A stretch of 64,000 nucleotides of DNA from Cytidiella melzeri. Lineage: Eukaryota; Basidiomycota; Agaricomycetes; Polyporales; Irpicaceae. Numbering within the stretch: the stretch's first letter is position 1; every line of letters starts with the position of its first letter. The translations under genes and the position numbers were made by a program. Positions 1 to 12,714 of the stretch are shown piece after piece. The notes beneath the pieces were generated by a model. It ran no database searches. It was not told the origin of the DNA and was given only the letters and a program-made list of their open reading frames with translations. The stretch spans positions 1-64,000 of the forward strand of contig JABYQR010000154.1 of NCBI GenBank assembly GCA_022592445.1, read 5' to 3'.

Positions 1-1093
1 GAAAATCACGATATTGTGATGTTCGCGACTTGGAATAAATACCCATAAATAACGTCATAATAAACAACGTCATAATCTTCTTTTTCTCTCTTCCGTACTC
101 ATCACGGCTGGCTGCTGCAAAGTACCAAAGCAATAAACTCTCTCACAAGTCCATAGCGTATGGAGTGTCTCTGAGGTTCTGCTCAGTATGATCTCAGTAC
201 AGACTATGTGACGTGACGTCGACTGTGAGGCATGCACATATTCGCCTCGAGTTTTCCTCATCCTGAGTTATGAATCTTTCATCTGCAGGAGCCACTGAAC
301 GCTAGCCGGCGAGTCACAGAGCAACGTGCCATGGGACCATCCGCCAGGAAGGTCGACAAACCAGCACACCCGCAATCGGAGCATCAAGCCGCTTGCTATA
401 GCACGCACGACTTCTTGTTCGTGATATCTGAGCGGTAGAGCCCACTGTGAGCCTGTGACTATCAGGTCATTCACCAGTGCTACATTGCTGGGCCATTGCT
501 AGCCGCACATGCAAGGGTCAAGGTATGTATGATCAAACCGAGACCACTCTCGGATGCCGACCCCATACACGGTAGGTGGACCCTGTTTGCAAAATTCACG
601 TGATTGACAGCAGCATTACAGTGCTGCTGTAAAAATGACCCAAAACTGAAGCATTCCCAGCACGGAATATTTAGAAACGGATGCGGAAGAGATGACAACT
701 TCCAAGGCATAGGCCAGCGAGCGGAACAGTCGGCTACTTCACTTACGGGACTAGGCAGCGCGGGCGAAGTTTCTCAGCTAGCGGGACGCAAGCTCCCCAT
801 GCGAACGATCGTGCGTACTGTCCGCGCTTCTCGAGTAACATAACGTGAGTAACACAACCCGGACACGCACAGCATGGCTTGCAGCATGCCACGCGTTTCT
901 TTTTCTGCACACAGCGTCCTGTAACTCAACTGTAGGATATTTTACCGTGCCGATGTCCTCAATCAGTTAGCGGTACAGGAGACCCCTGGCACCGCCGTCC
1001 GATCGCCCTCGATCGAGTTCGCGACTTCGAACGGCGGCTCCTCTCAGGTTGGCAAAGCGGCTATGAATGAAATGGTTGGTTCTCTAACTTGAG
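1..1093. other. 5' stretch with no supported gene
   Basis: Short open frames exist on both strands, but none has a recognisable domain, a plausible splice pattern or a good start context. A small direct repeat (AACGTCATAAT twice, 4 bp apart) lies at 51-76. The right end is the upstream region of the phospholipase gene. Confidence 0.5.
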
Positions 1094-1100
1094 TATATAT
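1094..1100 (+). promoter_or_regulatory. TATA box of the phospholipase B gene
   Basis: TATATAT lies 36 bp upstream of the ATG at 1136, a fitting distance for a short-leader fungal promoter. Position and sequence are the only evidence. Confidence 0.5.
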
Positions 1101-1135
1101 ACAGCACGTTTTACTTACCGCAATGCACATTCGCC

Positions 1136-3732
1136 ATGGCCCTCTCAATCTTAGCTCTCTGCCTCTTGGGGCTTCCCCTCAGTAGCATCGCGCTGTCTAT
1201 GAGTGGAAACTACACCCCTACCTATATTCAGGTGAGTTTGCTCAGCGATCAATCTTAAGGTAGCTTGCACTTATGTCTATCACTTCAAGTGCCCATCCGG
1301 CGAGACCTATCTGCGTAATGCTTCGCAAAGTCTATCTTCAGAAGAGATAGCTTGGCTGGCGAAGCGCCGCCCGAATGTTGTGCAAGGGTTGCAAAGCTAC
1401 CTGACTAATGTCGGAATTCAAGATTTCAATGTCTCTCAATATATTTCCGCTCTCAATAGCTCCGAGGGCGCCATACCTACCATAGGATTTACTTGGTCGG
1501 GAGGTGGGATGTAAGTGTCAATTCATAAACTCCCGTCTTTTGAGAGTCTGATCATCGTGTCTCAGGCGTTCGGAAAGCTCAGACTATGGACAAGGCCGTG
1601 CGTTCGACAGTAGGGTCGCTGCAGCGGTCAGCGCGCGCACTGGCGGCTTGCTGCAGGCAACGACTTATGTTTCCGGGCGTACGTCACTCTTCCTTCAAAG
1701 ACCCATTTTCTTCTCTGACCGTGAATGTAGTGAGTGGTGGCGCGAATGCTCTCGGCCCACTGGGTATGGCCGACTTTGAAAACGTCGAAGTAATGCTCCA
1801 ACAAGGCTTGCTATCGACCAACGCTTCTCCCAGCGCATTCGAAGAAATCTTTGGCAAGCAAGAAGCAGGATTCAATGTCACTATTGCAGATATTTTCGCC
1901 ATCGTACGACATATTCACTCTTACCTTTTGGACATCGCACATGCTCACAGTATTGACACTTCCAGGCTCTTAACAATGCTACCTTGAAGGTACCTGGAAA
2001 CGACTCTATCGACCCGTTCTCGCGGCTCTGGAGCGATATCACGTCATTCACCAACTTCTCATCTGGCTTGTCTCCTATGCCGATTTTGATGATGAACGAG
2101 CTTATTCCAGCCGGCTTACCTGGACACAACTCTTACAAGGGTATCCTCATTCCCGCGAACAACGCCAGATTGAACGGGACAATCTATGAGCTGACGCCAT
2201 TTGAGGTACGTCGATCAATGGGTGGCTGCAAATCATGAGGTTGATGTACCACATCTTCCATTTACTAGTTTGGTAGCTGGCAAGGCCGGGTGTCCGCGTT
2301 TGCCAAGACCCAATACCTTGGAACCAACTTCAGTGCCGGACAACCATTGAACGATACCTGTGTCCAGGGTTTCGACAACGCTGCTTTCATGTTTGGTAGT
2401 GCCGATGCAGCCATAAACTTTTGTGCGTTATGTCTATGATATAAAGCAGCGGTACACTAACAAATATCCCACATCAAGGGTTGGCCGAAAGCGAGTCTAA
2501 CGGAAATGTGGGGCAATTTGCTAAGCGTGACTCGGTTTCTACGAAGATCCCATATCCATCCAACGAAGCCCAGCTTGAACACACTAGATTAGAAGATGCT
2601 GTGTTGGCGAACGTCAAGGCCATTCCACAGTACCTTGAACTTCTCGGCAACGAGACCGTGCAGGAGGCTCTGTGTGAGTATTTCTGCTCCTTCAGCCATC
2701 TTGGGCACCCATGATTATCAGACGCTGATTTACGCTGGACGTAATGTATCACAGACGCTATGTGGCCGAACCCTTTTGCCAACTCCAATCTTTCTGACGC
2801 GAATCTTCGCACACAAGAGTTCTTGTACCTCGCTGATGGCAGCGAATACGGCCAGGTACACGCCACGGTTGCCTGGCACATTCTATTTGCTAATCATTTA
2901 TCTCCCTCAGGAAAACCCTATTGTCCCGCTCATTCAGGGAGCTCGTTCGCCTGATTTTATTGTCGTGAATGACGCTGATGGGAGTGAATTGAGCGTATGT
3001 CTTTTCAACGCTCAGACTTGTGGCACAGACTCATGCAATTACAGAGCGGATGGATGAATGGCACGAGTTTTGTCAATACGGCTAATTGGTGAGCGCATTA
3101 TCTTAACTGCTTGTCAGAATACTCATAAATTGTATCGTAGGGCGCAGTACAACAATCTCTCATTCCCAAAGATACCGACCGCGAATACGATGCTTAACCT
3201 CAATCATACGTTATTCCCCACTTTCTACGGCTGCTTCGAGGAGGACGTTCCGCTAGTCTTGTGCGTTCCACAAACTATCTATTGATGGTCGTACTGACAC
3301 TACAGCTCAGATATGCTGCGGACGCGCCTTACACAGAGTATTCAAACATCTCGTCTGTCTCCACGTAAGTCCAGCTAGCTTTTGCTCTATGTCTAGCGGC
3401 ACTAATTTCATCATCTCTAAAGCACGGATCCCACGCCAGAGCAGCGTATGAGGCTCTGGAACAACACCCTCTCCATCTACTCTCAACCGATCAAGCTGAA
3501 CGCGAGCCTCACTTCCGACTTCCCGACATGCATAGCCTGTGGATCTATCTTGCGATCACTGCAGCGGTTGAACATGACGATTCCAGATGAATGCAACACC
3601 TGTTTCCAGGAGCATTGCTGGGATGGGACCGTTGACAACAGTGAACCTGGGTTCTTGGCGCCAGCGTTGTTGTACAACCCGCAGGAGACGTTCCAGGAGT
3701 GGAACGCTTCGTTTTACAATACCAGCCAGTAG
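1136..3732 (+). CDS. PLB: secreted phospholipase B / lysophospholipase
   Basis: The gene has about a dozen exons. The ATG at 1136 opens a hydrophobic signal peptide (about residues 1-18), and the first intron begins GTGAGT at 1232. The spliced protein follows the fungal lysophospholipase catalytic domain (cPLA2-like). It has an SGGGMR segment carrying the expected arginine, then GLSGG with the nucleophile serine formed across an intron, then the PFEFGSW segment, a GFDNA segment and LADGSEYGQ with the catalytic aspartate. The Cys-rich end (CIACG, CNTCF, CWDG) is also family-typical. The enzyme should remove fatty acids from phospholipids and lysophospholipids outside the cell. The family usually reads GLSGGSW, but here it is GLSGGAN. 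I see no GPI-anchor tail, so free secretion is likely. Exon edges are predicted; the identity is firm. Confidence 0.9.
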
Positions 3733-4261
3733 AGACAAACGGATAGAGCTTGCGACGGATACCATGCATTGCCTGATATTTTTTATGTATAATTACTGTC
3801 TTGCAACTACGTTGTTCATGTACTTTTGGAGCAACACAATTCTATCAGCTTCATGCGAGCACGCGGACGCATTGGTGTCCTGAGTATTAGTACAGCATTT
3901 ATCACCAATGAATATATGCAACGATGGATTTTGCCTACTCTTGCCTACCGCTGCCTAGTACAGTAATAATATAATGCGCCGGTCCTTGCATTCGTGATCG
4001 TCCGTAATACGCGAGGGCGTCTGTGAATCAGCCCAACTCTGCTCCCTAAGCTCCTCGCCCGAGTAAATTCCAACACTACACTTTCTTTGGCGCAGAAGTA
4101 GACGATGGCCACGTCTTTGCGTCCGATTCCGGGCTTTTTCGCGGAAGCGCAGTGGTCTTGTGAGTCTCTTCGCGCAATATATAGCCGCAAACCTCCTTGC
4201 ATAGCCATCCTCGACTTTGCACTGCGACACCCGCAACCACAACTCCCTCACCCAGTGAAAG

Positions 4262-5908
4262 ATGGTGAATCCAAACGTTACGCCAGACTCGCCAGTGGAG
4301 GAGCATCCGGCCATTGGGCTGATTGGCATGGGGGCGATGGGCACCATGTACGCCAAGTGTCTGTCGGCGGCGGGCTGGAAGAGGTACGGACTGCAAAAAT
4401 GACTCCAGGTGCAAGCTTTTGAGTTTTCTCTCTCTGTCCACAGAATCTTCATTTGCGACATACCCAGCAAATATGAAGCACTGCAGAAAACCTATGACGG
4501 TGAGCACCATACCGCTGCGTCAGGAGGACTCGATGTGTGTTAAGCCCTTCCCCAGATAGTCCAGAGATTACTGTGCTTCGTGACGGCCACGCCGTATCAC
4601 GCATCTCCGACTGGATCATGTACTCTGTCGAAGCAGAGTACATCGACCGAGTGGTCGCAGAATATGGCCCATGTACGTGCGGCCCTCTATATGACTCCGG
4701 TACGATTGATCTGACAGCCGCTCTGTTATCTACTAGCCACAAAAGTCGGCGCCGTCGTCGCGGGCCAGACTTCAGTCAAGGCACCAGAACGGATAGCATT
4801 CGAAAAATACCTCCCTAGTGATGTTCATATCGTGTCCTGCCATTCATTGCACGGTCCTACAGTTTCACCGTTAGGGCAGCCCTTGGTGTGTTCTCTTTTG
4901 CTTCCCTATTTTTCGTGGCGTTGACAACCTTCCCCAGGTCTTGATCAACCATAGAGCACCGGATGAAGCCCTGCGCCTAGTCGAGAGCATTCTGAGGCCA
5001 CTCAAGTCTCGCTTTGTCTATCTTTCCTACGACGAACATGACGTGGTCACTGCGAACACCCAAGCAGTCACTCACGCCGCATTCTTGAGGTACGCTTCAT
5101 GGTTCTCGTCGTATATCGTTGTCTCATAGTATTCCACAGTATGGGAACGGCATGGGCAGGCGAGGAGACTTATCCCTGGGAACATGGCTACTACGTAAAA
5201 GGCATTGAGACAGTAAAAGTCAACATCATGCTACGCATATACTCGAACAAATGGCACGTCTACGCCGGACTAGCCATCCTCAATCCTTCCGCCCGTGACC
5301 AGATCAACCAATTCGCGCGAAGTGCGACTGAAATCTTCAAGCTCATGCTCTCAGCGGACGAAGAAGGTCTTCGCAGACGAATCCACGAAGCTCGAGACAT
5401 TGTGTTCGGCGAAGGAGAACGTGCGCCAATTCTGCTGTCCGAGGAGATATTCGACAGGTTCAGCCTCGGCAAGAAACCAAAAGACGTCGCCACGCCCCCT
5501 GGCGGCCGCGTTCCCGCGAACTCACACCTGTCGCTACTTGCCATGGTGGATTGTTGGGCTCGCCTCGGCATCCAACCCTATCTACACTTGGAACTTGCCG
5601 CAACCCCCATATTCCGACTGTGGATTGGTGTCGCCGAGTACCTGTTCCGTTCAGATCAACGCCTCGACGCTGCAATCCAAGCAGCGTTATACGATACGTC
5701 TCATCGGTCCAACGACGCAGAGTTTGTTATCGCGGCGCGGGGCTGGAGTCAATGCATCTCGTTTGGTAGCTTTGAGCTGTACAAGACCCGTTTCATGCAG
5801 ACGGCCTCGTTCTTCCAGCCTCGGTTCGAAGAAGCGACAAAGGTCGGTTCAGCGATGATACAAGCTATCATGGACAGCTCTACGAACCGACAAGAGGAGC
5901 GTGAATGA
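4262..5908 (+). CDS. TYR1: prephenate dehydrogenase (NADP+)
   Basis: Six exons (4262-4383, 4444-4499, 4556-4672, 4737-4885, 4938-5089, 5140-5908) give 454 residues, close to yeast Tyr1. The N-terminus carries a Rossmann nucleotide-binding loop, GLIGMGAMG. This is followed by the SCHSLHGPTVSPLGQPL segment typical of the family and then the all-helical dehydrogenase domain (MGTAWAGEETYPWEHGYYV onward). The enzyme oxidatively decarboxylates prephenate to 4-hydroxyphenylpyruvate in tyrosine synthesis in the cytosol. No ACT domain is obvious. All intron borders are GT-AG and keep frame, which supports the model strongly. Confidence 0.95.
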
Positions 5909-6966
5909 ACGGTGCGCTGAATTATTAATTACCCGTTGGCGCTGGATATCCGTCAATCTGATACAATCCCTAGGGTCACCGTCAGTTCTCGCCAAGATAC
6001 ATCGCTTTCGCGAGGATCAGATTATCGTAGAACGTATCTGCTGTTCCAATTACTTCAGGGGCGTATCGGCCGTACTATCTTGTATCACGCTATAATTTAC
6101 CAGCTGCATTGCATTACCGGAGCATGACCCGCGTAGCTCATCAACACAATGCAAGGTCAGGTCTTCTTTCCATCGTCTCCTTCTTTCCAGAGCCCTAGGT
6201 GGTGTGTGTAAGTATCTGCGAAGCTGTTGTTCCCTGGGACGTTCTCCACCAGTCAGTAGGAGCCGGACGGTCTCCACTTTCCTTTACACCGCTGAGTAGC
6301 TCTTTGGCGACGAACTTAGTTGAGTATTTTCCGCGCAATGTGCTGAGCGCCCAATTCTTATGAACACCCCAATATCCATAGTATCAAGCAAAGCAGTGTA
6401 GTACAGCCTAAGGTTGGCCTAGAGACTCATTGCTGTCGTGGTCTGTGCTCCTATCTTGCCGCTAATGATCGTTTGGTCGCGGTTGGTGCAAGAGGCTTGG
6501 GTGAAGTTCTCAAACTCTTGGGCGCGCAGTGACAGTAGTCTCCCCGAGGCAGAGTAGACGGGCGTTCAACCTTCGTGCCTCAGGATCTCTGTCTGAAGTG
6601 ACAGTACCAGATCTAGAGTTGACTCGAGTTTATGCAGCAGCCACACACATCTCGTGAGTTAACAACCAGTTTCATTAGTCTCATGGGGCTCGAGTGCGGT
6701 GATACTGTGATAGGAGGCTAAGCGGTGTGTCAAGTCTCGCCACATAAAAACTGCTGCTGGCGACCTTGCATGTCTCCCCAGCTCAAGAAAATCCCCCTTC
6801 GTTCGCAAGCTCGCACTGGTTGGTGCGTATCACACCCTTTACGCAATTGTGAAAGGTCCTTACACATTTGTAGCTCATCTTGCTTTTTTTTCCCCGGCTC
6901 CCGCTTGCATTCTGCAACCACGCTCAAACCAATCAAAACGTCCCATACCTTCCTGTCCCATCCTGA
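5909..6966. other. intergenic region without a supported gene
   Basis: This region is about 1.06 kb, covering the TYR1 3' side and the upstream side of the small gene at 6967. Open frames are short and have no family resemblance. A pyrimidine-rich stretch at about 6880-6960 looks like the promoter/leader of the next gene. Confidence 0.5.
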
Positions 6967-7542
6967 ATGAGGATCTTCACCATGCGTTCTTTCGTCGCTG
7001 TCGCTCTCGCGTTACTCGCCAACGTTGGTCCCGCTATCGTCAGCATTATTCCCGGAAGCGGCTACGGTAGAAGAGTTGGATCGCGCGTGCAAAGACCTGG
7101 CACGAGCGATCCAACACTTCTACCGTAGCCGCTTCCGGGAACAATGCTGACAATAGCGCCGCAATGCAGCTCGCCATGTCGCCATTTGGACTGCCTGGGT
7201 CAAGTATGGACAGTGGCTAAACCTCGTGAGTAATCGTTCTGTAACTCAAATGTTGCATACAACATTTAGTTTGCTTTTTGCAGCTGCCGCTATGGAGAAG
7301 CTCCAGAGTTTGTCGAGCTACTCGCTCGCCAGCTAACAAAGCGCAATGACCCTCCGCCACCTCCATCTCATCCTCAAGGAGTACCTCCGTCTCCGTCTCC
7401 GTCACAGCAACCTCACGAGGCACCTCCGCCTGGGTATCCCTCGGATGGAGAACGTCTGCCTGTGTATTCTGATCAAGGGGAGTTGCCCACCATTGCCCAT
7501 CCAGTTGGCGCAGCGCCGCGGCATCCGATGGAGCCGAGGTAA
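6967..7542 (+). CDS. candidate small secreted protein, proline-rich (model uncertain)
   Basis: The ATG at 6967 (or in-frame 6982) opens a clear signal peptide (RSFVAVALALLANVG). One in-frame model splices 6967-7086, 7157-7225 and 7270-7542 into 153 residues. The C-terminal half is rich in Pro/Ser/Gln (NDPPPPPSHPQG, PSPSPSQQP). The last exon is open for 273 bases and looks coding. Two other models are possible. Removing a 62-bp intron, 7067-7128, gives a 63-residue secreted peptide ending at 7220. Reading through gives 53 residues ending at 7128. A hairpin covers 7032-7158 and may have broken an older gene: in the frame of the middle exon, a helical-looking stretch over 7060-7145 is cut by TGA and TAG. 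I recognise no family. Confidence 0.35.
7032..7158. repeat. imperfect inverted repeat, 59-bp arms with 9-base loop
   Basis: Arms 7032-7090 and 7100-7158 pair with four mismatches by my count, leaving 7091-7099 as the loop. The left arm lies in the signal-peptide exon of the small gene. The right arm falls in the predicted intron or the start of the next exon. Confidence 0.85.
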
Positions 7543-8270
7543 AATATGGACTGTCCATTGATGAGATGACTCGCTATGCAGCGTTTCACAGAAGCATCCA
7601 TTATGTTTGTCTTTTGCACGGGCTCGTGATGTAAATAACTCAGAAGGGTCTCACTCGATTATGTGTTGAGATGAGAAGGGGCTGTAGATTGTATATTGTC
7701 TTCAAAATTGACCAAATTGACCTTATTGGCCACACTGACGACACTGTACCATCATGATGGAACACCAAAAGCTTAAGTTGAGCAAAGTGTAGCTTGTGGT
7801 TTGTAGTCCCAACTTGAATCGTTGGCAAATACACCGTTACTGCGAATTTCATTGCATGCTATACATAAGTAGTACGATAACCTGCCAAGTGCTGTGGTTG
7901 GTCTAAATTGCCTTGTGTAGCTCGGATTTCTGGGTAGATCTGTGTATCGTTGGGTGCGGACTCTAGCCTCCATAACCTGTCTCTCATTTTCTCTCATCGC
8001 GTCTATGAGGCTGCCAGGCAAAGATGGGGCTCCCGCTATCGTAATGTTTCATGTTATAACTGGTGACTTCACCCTTGTAAATCTATGGTCCATGTCTCGG
8101 AATGGGAGACAAGATTCAACAACCATAAGCATAAGATTTTTGTAGCTACATGATTTTCTGGCATTGACTGCATTATGGTAATACCCGAGCACCAACCAGC
8201 CAAAGAAATAAGAGATACACAACAGCAGAGGTTGACTTATCCACACATTAGCACCTTCTGTAGCTAGTTT
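7543..8270. other. intergenic region without a supported gene
   Basis: This region is about 730 bp between two convergent genes. It is AT-richer than its neighbours and contains only short open frames. It probably holds both 3' untranslated regions. Confidence 0.5.
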
Positions 8271-11039
8271 TCAGCGACGCGAATCCCGACCACCGTATCG
8301 ATCGCGTGACACGGAACGATCATCCCTCCTACGATCACGATAGTCGTCCCTCTCCCTAAACTTGTCTCTACTCCTGTAGTCGTCTCGCCGCCGAGAATCG
8401 TAGTCATCTTTACCAATACGACCATTGTCACGTCTCGGCGGTGGCGTGATAGATCGCGAGGGAGATCGAGCATGTCGAGAGCGAGGAGGAGGTGAAGGCG
8501 ACCTGGGCGGCGACCGCGGACGGCGAGCTGCGTCTCGTCTATCTGGACTACGATCTCGTCGTGGCGGTGAACCACGCGACTTGTAACGATCTTCGTCTCT
8601 GTCTCGTCTCCTATCATCATCTCTGCGCCGTGGGGGCGACGGTGAACGACGGCTTGCACGAGGGGGAGGTGAGCGCGAGTCGTATGACTTGTCTCTCCGT
8701 GATGCTCGGTGGCGGGGAGCATCTCCTGAAGAGTCTGATTCACTTGCGTCAGAATCCGAATCCGAATCTGAATCTGAATCTGAAGAGTCCGAGTCGCTGT
8801 CTGACGAATCCGAGTCGGAGGAGTCAGAGCCGGCTTCCAGCATAGCGCGCCGCTGCTCCATGATAATCCTTGGTGCATTCTACAAAGTGTGTCAGTAGTC
8901 TCATAACACCAAACGGTATACTCAATATTTACCTTCAAGTATTCACGCATTTCCTCTGTGACTACACCCAACCCTATACTTGTGAGGTAATTGATGGCAA
9001 AGCGGGTATCCTTGGGGTTGTCCAACGGGAACATGCCGCTGCAGCATCTCTTCACTTCATCATCCTTGAACCGCTCACCAACAGTCTTCAAGCCCATTGC
9101 CTCGGACATCTCATTGAGCATGATCTTGATGAAGATACGACTACTAGAGGTAGTGTCGTCCTCAGTGAGCTTGATGCATTCCATGACGGCCCATGAAACT
9201 GAATCTGTCGCGAGCAGATGGCCAAAGAAACGTGCAATATTCCGCAACCTGTTTGTTTCGTATCTGTGAATGGTGGTGTAGTAGTTGTTGAAAGCTTGTT
9301 CGAATCCTTCATTCCAGACACGGTTGAGCTTGCAAAAGCGTTCGCCGATGAGGCCGTAAAACGAGGAGTAAGATCGTTCTTGTGAACAACATTCGATAAT
9401 CATATTGCACAGCTCGATCTAGCTCAAGTAAGTTCGATTTACCCAGAAGAATATGGAAACAGAGACGAACCTCCTGGCCCTCCTTTACTTGCACCTTCAA
9501 GAGCTTGTGGACGGCTTCTTCGTAGTTCAGCGCGTTCATGATCGTGAGGTAGATAACACGACGTAGGTTGACAAGGTTGGTCTCCGTTCGGTCTTCAATA
9601 CCTTCCTTGCCTTCAACTGGAAGAACCTATTAATTTCTATAGGGTCCGCGACAGCAATGTCAACGTACCCTCTTGCTCGTCTTCCTCATCCTCATCCTCA
9701 GAGTCGGATTCGGATTCGTCGTCCGATCCTTCACCGAGTATTTCCGCCTTGATAGCTTTGTATCTCTCTTCGTTCTCTTGATAGTTGGGATCGAGCTTGA
9801 AGATATCTGCAGAGTCGCATGAGTACTTCCCATAGCTGTCAGCACCGAGCTAACATACTTAAGCCTTCCTGGACTTGCAACTCGTCTTCCAGAGATATTT
9901 GGTGTGTTATTTGCTCGTCCTCCTCAACAAGGTCCAGGCCCTCCGGAATGATTGGATTATCCTTGTACTTGTCCTTACGGACTTGCATCAGGACTTCAAT
10001 CATGTACTGTACACGGTGGCTTATGGATCCTTCATTCAGCACTGCGCGGAAGCGTTCAAACACTGACGCATTAGCCTTGGGGGCGTTTTCAGCGAGGAAT
10101 GCGCCGACTTCACGCATAAAGCCAACAGCAATTTCGATCGAGTCGTCTGTGGGGCGCTCGAGGAGGAGAATCAGAATTTGGAGAGCAATGATCTCGTTCG
10201 CGACCTGCTGGTTGACAAGATGCGCTAGGAAGGTGGTAGTCGAGTGGCAGACAATCTGAGAACCGAAGTCAGTTCGAGGTCACCAGCATTTCGAAAGAAC
10301 ACGTACCTTGTCATTTCTTTTGAAAGAGCGTCGGAATTGACTGATCAAACGAGTGACGACGAGTTCACCGACCTGAGGAAGTTTCGTGTTGATAATGGCT
10401 ACAAGTGCAGCGAAGACCGGAGTGAATGGTAAACTCGAGGACTGCGCTTTCATGACACTACGAGCAAAAAGACCGCGACCACGTATAAGGTTCTCCGAGA
10501 ACAGTTCCGGTATGACCATCTTAATATTCTGGACGTTGACTCGGTTGACAATACCAGTAATGGACTTGCGCAGCGCGTCCCAGGAAAGTCGCTGGTATTC
10601 CTGACTTGTCTTGTCCTTCGAGGCTGCCTCTTGCAATGCTCGCAGACGAGCAGGGGGCATGTACACGCCACCAGATTTCGTGTTGGTGAGCTTTGCAAAC
10701 TCGGCTTTCGCGTCGAATTCTGGTTCCTTCCCTTTCTCACCATCCTTCTTCTCCAATTTCTCTAACTCCATGGCAGCCACACGCGCTGCTAACGCCTTTT
10801 CTCTCTCCGCCCGACGCACAGGATCAGCGTCAATTATCCTCGGAATATCCACGAGACGACCATGACTTGGTGGCGAACCTGAGCGACGACGGGTATGCGG
10901 GGGCTCGTCAGAGGTACCAGGCGAGAGAGACCTGTCAATTATGTGCCATTAGCTGAGAATATGACATAGCATATGTAAAGTACCTCTTCCTCTTCTGAAA
11001 AGGACTCTCTGTTGGAGGCATACTCACGTCGGTGGCCAT
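8271..11039 (-). CDS. CWC22: pre-mRNA-splicing factor Cwc22
   Basis: The ATG at 11039 starts [19 protein letters not shown]. The protein reads on through an RS-like N-terminus into [14 protein letters not shown] and [17 protein letters not shown], the conserved opening of the Cwc22 MIF4G domain. A second helical domain (MA3) follows, at about 9,400-8,900. The last exon (8861-8271) encodes an acidic Ser/Asp run and then a long Arg/Ser/Pro-rich tail. Cwc22 is a spliceosomal protein needed for catalysis and, in animals, for placing eIF4A3 of the exon junction complex. The serine/arginine tail matches metazoan and basidiomycete forms and is absent in yeast. There are several short introns. The gene diverges from the metallo-hydrolase gene, with about 300 bp between starts. 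Confidence 0.92.
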
Positions 11040-11345
11040 ATTCGTTGCTACTGAGGTTCAATGGTGGCGAGCACAGCACGAGCAAGAGTGCGAGTTGGTT
11101 GTGAGCGCGCAAAACCTTCCTTATGCGGAGCGTAAATACTACTTACTTCACATCAAGGATGAAGTAACAGATTATCAACGTTTGCTTATCGGAGTTTCAA
11201 CAGAATGTTCTTCGGGCTCGGAGCAGCCAAGCTCTCCGGCCCATTGCGTAGTTTCATGCCATTATGACCTGCAACCCTGTACGTACTCCGGCTCGCTGCA
11301 CAACCTTGCTTTCGACGTTCGTGAAGCATCAACGTATAGTACGCA

Positions 11346-12520
11346 ATGGCTGAAATGCCAGTGGTTCCCAACATTTCCAGGGTATGTCCTTAAATTCGCA
11401 GCCAGGTTCGTTACATTGACATGGTTATCATCACCCCATAGCTGAGCAAGAATGTATTGCGAATATTAGGCCAGGTACAGGCATAACGACCCTATCGCAT
11501 CATTGCCAGGATTGCTCACACATCCTCTTGTGCATGCAGAATGCGGGAAAGTTCACCTTGCAAGGTAGGAGCTAACTCCCGCGCAAAGTTATCTGATCTA
11601 AATGCTTACAAGGCACCAACACCTACCTCGTCGGTCAGACAAGCCCCTACATCCTTGTAGACACCGCGGAAGGACGCGAGGAATACATCCCCCTCCTGGA
11701 GGAATCTTTGAAGAGCCCTGGCCCAGTTATAAAGGCAAACCAGCCAGATGTGTCCGACATCATCCTCACGCACAAGCACCACGACCACATCAATGGACTT
11801 CCTTCCGTTCTCTCGCTACTGCAGAAACTCTGGGATGAACGAAACCCAGGAGTACCGTTTGTTGGACCCCGTATCCACAAATTCCCTCTCATGACGGCAG
11901 AGGTCGAGAAGGTGCTCAACTCCTTACCCAACGGCTCCTTCACGCCTTCACGTTCCGGAGCAGTGCTACACGACCTGCAGGAAGGGCAGACATTCCCCGT
12001 AACGCAATCCTCCCCCGGAGATCCCTCCCTCCTCGAAGTCATACACACACCAGGCCATACCCTAGATTCCCTTTGCCTGTACCTCGCCGCCGATAGCGCG
12101 CTATTCACGGCAGACACTGTACTCGGGTATGGAAGCTCTGTATTCGAGGACCTGTGGACATACATGACCAGCTTGCGCAAGATGATCGAGTTCAAGACGG
12201 TAGTCGGTGGCGAGCAGAGGTACACCACGGTCTACCCGGGTCACGGACCCACAGCTTCCCATGAGCAGGTCGATATGTACCTTCGTCACAGAGTAGCCCG
12301 CGAGAACGAAGTTCTCCACCAGATCAGCTCTGAACCGCCGTCCGAAGAGCATTGGACGACTTGGACTATCATGAAGAACATCTATGCCAAGTACCCCGAG
12401 GAGCTCTGGGAGCCTGCGGCCCACAGCGTCGACTTGCATTTACAGAAGCTGGTGACGGATGGGAAAGTGCAGAAGCTGGATGGAGAGGGCAGAGATACAA
12501 AGTGGCGGTTTGTGCAGTAA
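11346..12520 (+). CDS. LACTB2: LACTB2-like metallo-beta-lactamase-fold endoribonuclease/hydrolase
   Basis: Four exons (11346-11381, 11442-11474, 11540-11564, 11613-12520) give 333 residues. The N-terminus (LSKNVLRILGQN, then GKFTLQGTNTYLVG) matches LACTB2. Zinc ligands are in place: the HKHHDH motif, the histidine of TPGHTLD, the aspartate of FTADTVLG and the histidine of YPGHGPT. The C-terminus holds the winged-helix-like tail of this family (VDLHLQKLVTDGKVQKL). Animal LACTB2 is a mitochondrial single-strand RNA endonuclease; the fungal role is less studied. In some fungi the same fold acts in polyketide release, but the closest resemblance here is to LACTB2 and there is no polyketide synthase nearby. 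Confidence 0.88.
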
Positions 12521-12714
12521 ATAACGCTAAGATGTTAGGATTCCGTAGGAGATGGGTATCGTCGTGTACATATTCCGAGTCTCGTGAGACGTCATAGTGT
12601 AATAGTGTAAGAAGGGAGGTCCTCAAGAAGCTCTGCAAAGGTTTTACAGCGCGTCGAAATTGATATGATGTGATGCTTTTCTCCTTTCGAGCTCGTCGGC
12701 TCTCTAAAACACAA

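Noticed and set aside
1015..1050. tRNA-like TTCGAA stretch
   Set aside because: No acceptor stem or D-arm can be paired around it.
4941..5129. Short frames inside TYR1 as separate proteins
   Set aside because: They are exons of TYR1 read past their splice sites.
8492..8845. Plus-strand frames opposite the CWC22 tail
   Set aside because: They are shadows of the repetitive Ser/Asp and Arg/Ser coding sequence.
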